IMG/VR virus record: IMGVR_UViG_3300021090_000121
Coordinates: 1-21,022 of that record
Length of the DNA: 21,022 nucleotides
Direction: 5' to 3' (one strand)
Source of the DNA: a virus
Shown: in pieces, positions 1-6,000 of the stretch
Layout: each line of letters opens with the position of its first letter
How positions within the stretch are numbered: the first letter of the stretch is position 1
Made by a program: the position numbers and the translations under genes
Notes under the pieces: model-generated
The model's input: only the letters and a program-made list of their open reading frames with translations
Told to the model about the DNA's origin: nothing
Databases searched by the model: none

Positions 1-8
1 AACCTATA

Positions 9-353
9 GTGACCAAGTACGTCCTGGCCGCGTTCTTCCTCCTCGTCATGCCGACGCCCGTACTGGCGGAAGATCTGACCTTTCAGGTGCAACCGCAGCA
101 TGAAATCGTCGGAGCCTGGTCGGACTCCGCGAAGATGACTGGGTCATTCATCCCAATGGAGACGATAGCCTTCTATTTCGACTCGGAGAAGGCGATGCTT
201 ACGATTCATCGCGACGGCCGCGTGGAGTGGACTGGCGATCAGTCCGGCGCCGTACGGGCCTTCTGGCGACTCGTGGAGGAGATTGGCGGGCGGGAGTTCT
301 TCCAGTGTAGGTCGGCTACTGGCCCTGCGCCGAACGCGATCGCGACGCCATGA
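9..353 (+). CDS. Small exported protein of unknown function
   Basis: 114 residues from a GTG start; a preceding in-frame TAG at 7-9 may be the end of an upstream gene. The N-terminus (MTKYVLAAFFLLVMPTPVLA) is a textbook signal peptide: one Lys, a hydrophobic core and a VLA-ED type cleavage site. The mature part has about 94 residues and no motif I recognise; an aromatic/acidic stretch (VEWTGDQSGAVRAFWRLVEE) lies in its second half. There is no lipobox Cys at the signal end, so it does not look like an outer-membrane spanin. It overlaps the next ORF as ATGA, which suggests translational coupling. Its place just before the tail genes could mean a host-envelope role, but that is inference. The signal peptide is clear; the function is unknown. 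Confidence 0.65.
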   Translation: MTKYVLAAFFLLVMPTPVLAEDLTFQVQPQHEIVGAWSDSAKMTGSFIPMETIAFYFDSEKAMLTIHRDGRVEWTGDQSGAVRAFWRLVEEIGGREFFQCRSATGPAPNAIATP

Positions 354-442
354 GGACGCTCCTGCTCTCAGTGGCCCTTGTATTCCTGGCTACTATCCCA
401 CTTACATTTGCCGCGAGCAGGGTCCCGGAGGACGCTGGCTAA
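350..442 (+). CDS. 30-residue signal-peptide-like small ORF
   Basis: ATG at 350 overlaps the TGA of the preceding gene (ATGA). The product is MRTLLLSVALVFLATIPLTF followed by AASRVPEDAG. An Arg, a 17-19 residue hydrophobic core and a possible TFA-A or FAA-S cleavage site mean that almost the whole protein is a signal sequence or single membrane helix, leaving a hydrophilic tail of only 8-9 residues. It could be a secreted short peptide, a small membrane protein, or a decayed remnant of a longer exported protein. No Cys is present, so it is not an Rz1-type lipoprotein. The ORF is short enough to occur by chance, but the coupled start and well-formed hydrophobic profile favour translation. Confidence 0.4.
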   Translation: MRTLLLSVALVFLATIPLTFAASRVPEDAG

Positions 443-446
443 TACT

Positions 447-977
447 ATGGCGCTCGACGAGAACGCGAGGGCGAGGAACGTCGTAGGGTCGGTACAGGAG
501 TACCTCGACGACGCGCTCGCCGACGTCCTCACGAGCTCGGAGGCGCTCAACAGCTCGCAGCCCGTGATAGACTACGGCGGGGGGATACCGTTCAAGGATG
601 ACGGCCTCGGGCAGTGGATACAGGTTCGGATGATCGCCCCGGTCCGCCCCGAGGCCCTCAGCGGCCCCCGTGCCCCCCGGGGGAAGCTAGGGCAGGAGGT
701 ACGGTGGCTCCTCAACGTCAACTGCTTCGTCCGCCCCACCCTCCTCTCGCCGTTCTCGAACCTCGGTATATGGGGGGTCCGGGACCTCACGCTCGGTCCG
801 CTAATGCCCGGTACGCGGATCGTCGTAAAGGACTATACTGGGGACCTGGGGACGATAGGCTACCTGGTCGTAGAGTCGATCATGGAGGACAGGGCGGTGC
901 AGGACCCGCTGAGGACGGAGCTGCTCCAGCACAACCTGGTCTTGCTCCTTCGGTGGACCGAGACCTGGGCGGCGTAA
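447..977 (+). CDS. Tail terminator / tail completion protein candidate
   Basis: 176 residues from ATG 447 (MALDENARARNVVGSVQEYL). The frame is open further upstream to 378, but that region overlaps the preceding small ORF, and 447 gives a typical soluble N-terminus. The assignment rests mainly on position: it lies directly before the major tail protein candidate, where siphophages encode the tail terminator (lambda gpU-like) or a neck/tail completion protein. The length and mixed alpha/beta character, with an N-terminal helix and later strands (VRWLLNVNCFV, LVLLLRWTETW), fit that small-protein fold. A GGAGG at 427-431 sits rather far from the ATG. No diagnostic motif is visible, so the function is inferred from context. 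Confidence 0.6.
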   Translation: MALDENARARNVVGSVQEYLDDALADVLTSSEALNSSQPVIDYGGGIPFKDDGLGQWIQVRMIAPVRPEALSGPRAPRGKLGQEVRWLLNVNCFVRPTLLSPFSNLGIWGVRDLTLGPLMPGTRIVVKDYTGDLGTIGYLVVESIMEDRAVQDPLRTELLQHNLVLLLRWTETWAA

Positions 978-1000
978 GATTGACCCCGAACATCAGCACG

Positions 1001-1008
1001 AAGGAGGT
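1001..1008 (+). promoter_or_regulatory. Strong Shine-Dalgarno of the major tail protein gene
   Basis: AAGGAGGT lies 8 nt before ATG 1017. This near-perfect anti-SD match is the strongest ribosome binding site in the tail block and fits a gene whose product is needed in many copies per virion. Confidence 0.7.
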
Positions 1009-1016
1009 CTAGCGTT

Positions 1017-1631
1017 ATGAGCCAGTTTCAGAGCTACTACATCAAGGTGGGGCGGCTCCGCCTCTACTCGGGGAACACGCCCCCGTACTGGTTCGAGGTC
1101 CCGTTCCGGGGCGCCGTCACCGGCCCCGTGGACCGCGCCCGCGCCGGTGAGACGCTCGTCCTGAACCGGGGCCGGTTCGACGCCGACTCCCACTACGTCT
1201 CCCCGCCGGACGATCCGCTCCTGAACCCCCTGCCCTTCTCCTGCAACTTCAGGCTCGCGAACACCGAGCCGAACTACTCGAAGATCCTCACGCTGATCCG
1301 ACCCCCCGGCGGGGCGACGACGAAGAACATCGGCGGGAGGGCGTGGACGAGCACGAAGTCGACGACGCAGATCCGGAACGCGGACCCGCTCGGGCAGGTC
1401 CTGGCGACGACGCCGCCCTTCTCGGACTCGGAGAAGCACTGCGTCAACGTCGAGGTGCTCTGGACGGACCCGCAGCTCTTGCAGGACCGCGGGTTCCAGT
1501 GGGGGGAGGTCTACTTCCCACCCGACCGGCAGGTCACGGAGGGCGTGGACGTCGTGACCGTCGACCTCTCCGGTGAGATCTACGGCGCGATCACGCCGAT
1601 CACGGCCTTCACGGCTGGCACGGAGTCCTAG
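1017..1631 (+). CDS. Major tail (tube) protein candidate
   Basis: 204 residues starting MSQFQSYYIKVGRLRLYSGN, after a consensus AAGGAGGT ribosome binding site. It lies between the terminator-like gene and the frameshifting chaperone, exactly where the tail tube protein is found in lambda/HK97-type tails. The sequence is rich in beta-strand-forming, Thr/Pro/Gly segments and ends in a strand-rich stretch (VVTVDLSGEIYGAITPITAF). The strong SD and the GC-rich hairpins just downstream agree with high expression compared with its neighbours. I did not recognise a family-specific motif, so a decoration or other structural protein remains possible. Confidence 0.6.
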   Translation: MSQFQSYYIKVGRLRLYSGNTPPYWFEVPFRGAVTGPVDRARAGETLVLNRGRFDADSHYVSPPDDPLLNPLPFSCNFRLANTEPNYSKILTLIRPPGGATTKNIGGRAWTSTKSTTQIRNADPLGQVLATTPPFSDSEKHCVNVEVLWTDPQLLQDRGFQWGEVYFPPDRQVTEGVDVVTVDLSGEIYGAITPITAFTAGTES

Positions 1632-1650
1632 AGGAGGACTGGCAGGGAGA

Positions 1651-1671
1651 GCGGGGTCGTCCGGGCCCCGC
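1651..1671 (+). terminator. Hairpin after the major tail protein gene
   Basis: Inverted repeat GCGGGG (1651-1656) and CCCCGC (1666-1671) with a 9-nt loop, 20 nt after the stop codon. There is no T-run, so it is not a classical Rho-independent terminator. It may stabilise the upstream mRNA end or partly attenuate transcription. Confidence 0.3.
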
Positions 1672-1689
1672 CCTCCGTAACCACTAGCC

Positions 1690-1706
1690 GACCCCGAGAG
1701 GGGGTC
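1690..1706 (+). promoter_or_regulatory. Second hairpin, just before the chaperone RBS
   Basis: Perfect 6-bp stem GACCCC / GGGGTC around a GAGAG pentaloop. It ends one base before the AGGAG ribosome binding site (1708-1712) of the chaperone gene. Lying close behind the 1651-1671 hairpin, it may lower expression of the chaperone relative to the tube protein, or act as a processing site. Confidence 0.3.
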
Positions 1707-1719
1707 CAGGAGATTGACC

Positions 1720-2256
1720 ATGGCATTCAAAGAAGTCAACATCGAGGATCTCGGCGAGGAGAGGGAGGCGTTCACCGCATGGGGCTGGGTGACGCTCAAG
1801 GTGCAGCGGGGGGACGACATCATCGGGGTGAAGGTCAAGATCACCTCCGTGCCGCAGGAGACGATCGACGACCTCCGGAAGCGCATGCCGAAGCCGCCGG
1901 GCCGCACCGTCATGCTCGACCCGTCGATGCCCGAGGCGCAGGCCCTGGGGGTGACGACCCGGCAGAAGGCGATCATCCCGGACTACAACGACCAGGTCTA
2001 CCTCGACGCGACGGAGGCGTACAACCTCACCTTCCGGCGCGAGGTCGTCGGGCGCGGGGTGGCGAGCAAGCTCAAGCTCAAGGACGGGACGCCCGCGACG
2101 ACACCGGAGCAGCTCTACAGGGCGCTCGAGGAGAACGGCGTCTCGGGGATTCACTTCGCGGAGATCGCGCAGCAGATCCTCAACCTCACGCAGTGGACGG
2201 ACGACGAGCGCGTAAATTTTTTGAAGCCCGCCTCGGGGCAGACAGCCCAGAAATAA
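1720..2256 (+). CDS. Tail assembly chaperone, unshifted product (lambda gpG-like)
   Basis: 178 residues from ATG 1720 (MAFKEVNIEDLGEEREAFTA). AGGAG at 1708-1712 is 7 nt upstream; an in-frame TTG at 1714 is too close to it and was rejected. The gene lies between the tube protein and the tape measure and carries a frameshift site near its 3' end, the hallmark of the G/GT chaperone pair that coats and solubilises the tape measure during tail assembly. It reads through 2214-2220 in frame zero and ends 12 codons later (FLKPASGQTAQK). The sequence is diverged from lambda; the assignment rests on position plus the slippery site and the open -1 frame. Confidence 0.8.
   Translation: MAFKEVNIEDLGEEREAFTAWGWVTLKVQRGDDIIGVKVKITSVPQETIDDLRKRMPKPPGRTVMLDPSMPEAQALGVTTRQKAIIPDYNDQVYLDATEAYNLTFRREVVGRGVASKLKLKDGTPATTPEQLYRALEENGVSGIHFAEIAQQILNLTQWTDDERVNFLKPASGQTAQK
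2214..2220 (+). other. Programmed -1 ribosomal frameshift site (A AAT TTT)
   Basis: The heptamer AAATTTT is positioned in the zero frame as A_AAT_TTT (codons GTA AAT TTT), matching the X_XXY_YYZ slippery rule. Slipping back one base continues as FEARLGADSPEITNTVTERY instead of LKPASGQTAQK-stop. A short potential stem, GCCC (2226-2229) with GGGC (2236-2239), starts 5 nt downstream and could stimulate slippage. The A/T-only run stands out in very GC-rich coding DNA. Confidence 0.85.
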
Positions 2257-2444
2257 CGAACACCGTCACCGAGCGGTACTTCTTTCTGGATATGTGCATA
2301 GCGTGGGGCATCCCGCCCTCGGTGATGGAGCGGCTCGAGGACCGGGCGGAGATCTGGGCGCACTGGAAGTACCGGAACATCCGGGAGTCGCAGCTTCGGG
2401 CGCGGGCGGATATGGAGGCGAAGGCCGCGAGGGGAGGACGCTGA
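2220..2444 (+). CDS. -1 frame extension of the tail assembly chaperone (gpT-like)
   Basis: 74 residues read after the -1 shift at 2214-2220, giving a fusion of about 241 residues from ATG 1720 to the TGA at 2442-2444. The extension holds a helical segment (YFFLDMCIAWGIPPSVMERL) followed by a charged, Trp-containing helix (AEIWAHWKYRNIRESQLRAR). This resembles the T portion of many siphophage chaperones, which binds the tube protein while G binds the tape measure. The frame has an earlier ATG at 1779, but that region is antiphase to the chaperone and is not a separate gene. An internal ATG at 2294 could in principle start an independent short protein. Confidence 0.8.
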   Translation, partial: FEARLGADSPEITNTVTERYFFLDMCIAWGIPPSVMERLEDRAEIWAHWKYRNIRESQLRARADMEAKAARGGR

Positions 2445-2533
2445 TGCGAGACGTCGGGGGGTCCGTCCCTAGGGGTCGGGGGGAGAAGTCGACCCACATG
2501 CCCTGTGTGGACGTGTGGCGGGGGGATTCCTAG
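2444..2533 (+). CDS. Possible 29-residue ORF after the chaperone
   Basis: ATG 2444 overlaps the chaperone fusion stop (TGATG). It encodes MRDVGGSVPRGRGEKSTHMP and nine more residues. It has no recognisable motif, and the DNA is unusually G-rich, with G runs at 2456-2461, 2478-2483 and 2520-2525. Probably spacer; listed because it fills the only gap between the chaperone and the next gene. Confidence 0.2.
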   Translation: MRDVGGSVPRGRGEKSTHMPCVDVWRGDS

Positions 2534-2536
2534 GCC

Positions 2537-3004
2537 GTGCCGAGTACCCCCGGCGAGGCCCGCGCCCTCCTCGAGCTCGACGTCGAGATGTTCAACGCCT
2601 CCATGAAGGAGTACGTCGAGACGTTCCGGAAGAACGCGGAGTTCGAGGTCCAGAACCTCGCGCTCGAGCTCCTCGGGAAGATCGAGCGGCGGACGCCTAC
2701 GGTGACGCACCGGCTCCAGAACTCCTTCCACGTCATCATGCCAGGGGAGACCGACTCCTATCAGTTCGAGGACGCGGAGGGGCACTCATTCGACGGGGTA
2801 CTCCACGACCACCCGCATGCGGAGCTCAGCGACGAGGTCATCGAGGCCGTCGTCGGGTCGAGCGGAACGGCGGTGCCCTACAACATCATCATCGAGGCGG
2901 GGCACTCGGCGAAGGCGCCGCACGGGATGATGGCGATCTCCTTCGCCGAGATGGCCGGGCGGCTCGAGGCGGCGATCGCGAAGGAAATGGGGAAGGGCTT
3001 CTAG
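2537..3004 (+). CDS. HK97 gp10-like tail completion protein
   Basis: 155 residues from GTG 2537 (read as MPSTPGEARALLELDVEMFN). A long N-terminal helix is followed by a beta region: LGKIERRTPTVTHRLQNSFH at about 53-72, then VPYNIIIEAGHS, KAPHGMMAISFAEM and a C-terminal helix. The pattern 'Pro-V-DTG-L-x-NS' then 'VPYA-x-x-x-E-x-G...APxxFM' typifies HK97-gp10/tail-completion proteins, and this sequence matches it loosely (TPTVTHRLQNSF, VPYNIIIEAGHS, APHGMMAISFAEM). It lies after the chaperone and directly before the tape measure, whereas gp10-like proteins are usually encoded upstream of the tube gene. A start further in (ATG about residue 18) is possible. Confidence 0.6.
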   Translation: MPSTPGEARALLELDVEMFNASMKEYVETFRKNAEFEVQNLALELLGKIERRTPTVTHRLQNSFHVIMPGETDSYQFEDAEGHSFDGVLHDHPHAELSDEVIEAVVGSSGTAVPYNIIIEAGHSAKAPHGMMAISFAEMAGRLEAAIAKEMGKGF

Positions 3005-3005
3005 C

Positions 3006-6000
3006 GTGGACCTCACCGGCTACCTCAGGCTCGTAGATGTCAACTTTATGGCCCAGCTTAATAAGGCGAAGGCTGCCACTGCGGATTTCGGGAATCAAGT
3101 AAAGCAGTCCGCAGCACACATAGCAACTGGGTTTGCTGGCGGGTCCGATAAGGTAGCAGATGCGACATCGAAGCTCATGCAGTTTCGGAATACACTCGCC
3201 GGGGCGAGCGTCGCCGTCGGGATACTCGCGACGGGCTTTACGGCGCTAGGCATAGCGATGGTAAAGTCATTCGCGGATCAGGAGCAGGCGTTCTCGGGGA
3301 TTCTCAAGACGGTAGAGGCGACGGACGAGCAGTTCGAGCAGCTCCGGGATAATCTCACTACATTGAGCAATAGGATACCGGTGAAGTTCGAGGACCTCGC
3401 GAAGATCGGGGAGCTCGCGGGGCAGCTCGGGGTGCAGGGCGTCTCTAATCTCACGAAGTTCATCGAGACCATCGCCAGGGTCACCGAATCGACGAATCTC
3501 TCGACGGAGGCGGCGGCGATAGGATTCGCGCGGATCGCGTCGATCATGCAAGAGCCGATCGCGAACGTCGACAGGATGGCGGCGGTCGTCGTTCATCTCG
3601 GGAATAAGTTCGAGGCGACAGAGTCGGAGATCGTCAACTTCGCGACGCGGATCGCCGCGACCGGGAAGATCGCCGGGATGACGACCGGCGAGGTCTTCGC
3701 GCTCGCTACGGCGTTTACATCCGTCGGAGTACAGGCGGAGGCGGGCGGGACGGCGATCAATAAGATGATCACGGAGATGGCCACTGCAGTCTCGACGAAT
3801 TCGGATAAGCTCCTGGTCTTCGCGAAGCTCGCCGAGGAGACGCCGGGGGGGTTCCAGAAGCTTTTCAGGACGGAACCGGCAGAGGCGTTCAAGAAGGTCC
3901 TCGAGGGACTCGGACGGGAAGGCGAAGGCGCGTTCGGGATGCTCGAGGCCATAACTGGATTGGAGGCCCGCTTCGTCCGGGCGATGCTCTCGGAGGCTCA
4001 GGCGGGGGGGATGCTGAGCCGGGCACTCGTCCTTCAGAATCAAGCCTGGAAGGATAACCTCGCGCATATCATAGAGTCGGAGAAGAAGTTCGGGACTCTC
4101 ACGGCGCACTTTCGGATACTTCAGAATAACATCGAGAACTTCGCCGCCTCGCTCGGGGCGACGCTCGCCCCCGCCCTTCGGCTCTTCAGTCAGATCGGGA
4201 CGGCGATAGTTCAGGGGTTTCAAGGTCTCCCGGAATTAGTGAAGACCTTTATAGCTCTCACGATAGCAGCGGTGGCCCTCACGCTCGCCTTCACGGCGCT
4301 CCTCACGACGATAGCATTCATCGCGATCGCCATCAAGGCCATCGGGATTTCACTTACAGTACTCGCGATAGGGTTTGGGGTCACGACCGGGGCTCTCGTA
4401 ATTCTCGGCGGCGCGGTTCTGTTAGCGGTGAAGTATTTCGGCCTCTTCTCAGAGACGTCGAATCAGCTCGAAGAGAGGCTCCGGGGGCAGAAGGGTGCGA
4501 TCGCGGAGAATGCGTCGAGCTGGAAGGGCTGGTGGCAGGCGTTCAAGGATACGATGAACGGGGCAGGGGTGGCAATGAGCAAGCTCTACGATGCAATTAC
4601 GATATTTTTCCCCGACGTCCTCCTCGGGATGCTCTCCTGGGCCGAGGAGTTCGTCCCTGGATGGGATAAGATCTGGAAAGCTCTAAAGACGGTCGTTAGC
4701 TTTGAACTCGATCTCATCAAGACGAAGTTCGAATTCTTGTGGCAGGCTCTCCTCAGCACCCCCGGCCTCGGACAGTTCATCGCCATGATCCAGCTATTTC
4801 ACAGTCTCGGGGCGGCGAACCGCGTCGAGACGGAGAAGACCGCCTCGGCGACGAAGGACTGGATCGCTGCCATGGAAGTGGCAAATGCGGAGTTCCCGAA
4901 GCAGAGGGCGCAGCTCGGGAGCAGCGTCCTGAGCATGGAGGAGTACGAGAGAGCTATCCGGAAGATCGAGCTGGCGATGCAGCGTCAGTCGGATGCGGTG
5001 AAGATAAACGCGACAGTCCTCAAGGTCCAGCGTGAGACTGAAAAAGAAATTCTAAAGACCGAGGAGATAGTCTTTAGGGAGCGAGAGCGGGCGGCGAGTG
5101 ACGAACTCGACGAGAAGCTGAAGACGATCGGCGCGACCCGCTCGGGATTGGAGCAGGAGCTCGGTCTGACGCGGGACGGGACGAAGGCGCTCTCTGAGAA
5201 GATCGCCCTCATGAGTCGCGGTGCCGGGAAGCTCAGGGAGGATGGACAGAAGGAACTCGTCCAAAATCAGCAGCTCTTCAAGGATCGGTCGAAGAAGATC
5301 GACGAGATCACGAAGAAGATTGAGGACGCTAATACAGATAGGATCTTAGCGGAGCAGGGCTATAGTTTCGAGGTAACGAAGATCTGGAGAGATCGAGAAG
5401 AATTGAAGCTAAAAGATCTCTTCGCGAGTGCTAAAGTTAACGAAGAGAATGATAGGCTGGCGATTGAATCGGCACGGATGTTGTTCGACGTTAAAGAAGA
5501 TCAGAGTGATCGCCTAAAAGAACTCTACGAATCGGATACCGAGACCTTCATACGTGAAACAAAGAAGAAGGGGAATTATGCAGCGGCACAACTCGAAGAA
5601 TCACTCAAGGCAGTTGGAACTAGCGAAGAAGAAATACTGAGGAGAGTTTCAAAAGAACTCAGTTTGATAGATGTAAAAATTCTCGAATTCCTACGCAAGG
5701 GACTTCGTGAATCGCGAGCTGAAGTTAGTGGACTCCGAGAAGCGATGGGGCTTGAGCAATGGACTCTTGACTATCAGAAGCTGACGCTCGCGCAGGCAAA
5801 GTTTTCTACATCCTACAAGGACCTCCTGCCGTGGCAGCGGGACTACATAGACATCCTCGCGGAGTCGCGGGCGGAGCAGGAGAAGAACAAGCTCCTCACG
5901 GAGCAGCAGACGGTCGCGAATAACGCCCTCATGGTCGGGCTCGGTCGGCTCGTCGGGGTGGAGGACGCGCGCTACGCGCAGGACATCAAGCGGAGGGAGG

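Noticed and set aside
350-442. Arbitrium-type signalling system or spanin pair with the 9-353 gene
   Set aside because: No receptor/regulator gene is present in the window, the peptide tail does not resemble known arbitrium peptides, and there is no lipobox Cys or coiled coil for a spanin assignment.
993-1976. Long minus-strand ORFs opposite the tail genes, and many like them elsewhere
   Set aside because: They are Arg/Pro/Gly-rich mirror frames of GC-rich genes, with no motifs, no RBS and full overlap with supported + strand genes.
2456-2525. G-quadruplex in the G-rich gap
   Set aside because: Three six-base G runs and one four-base run exist, but the last loop would be about 36 nt long, and G runs are common in this GC-rich DNA.
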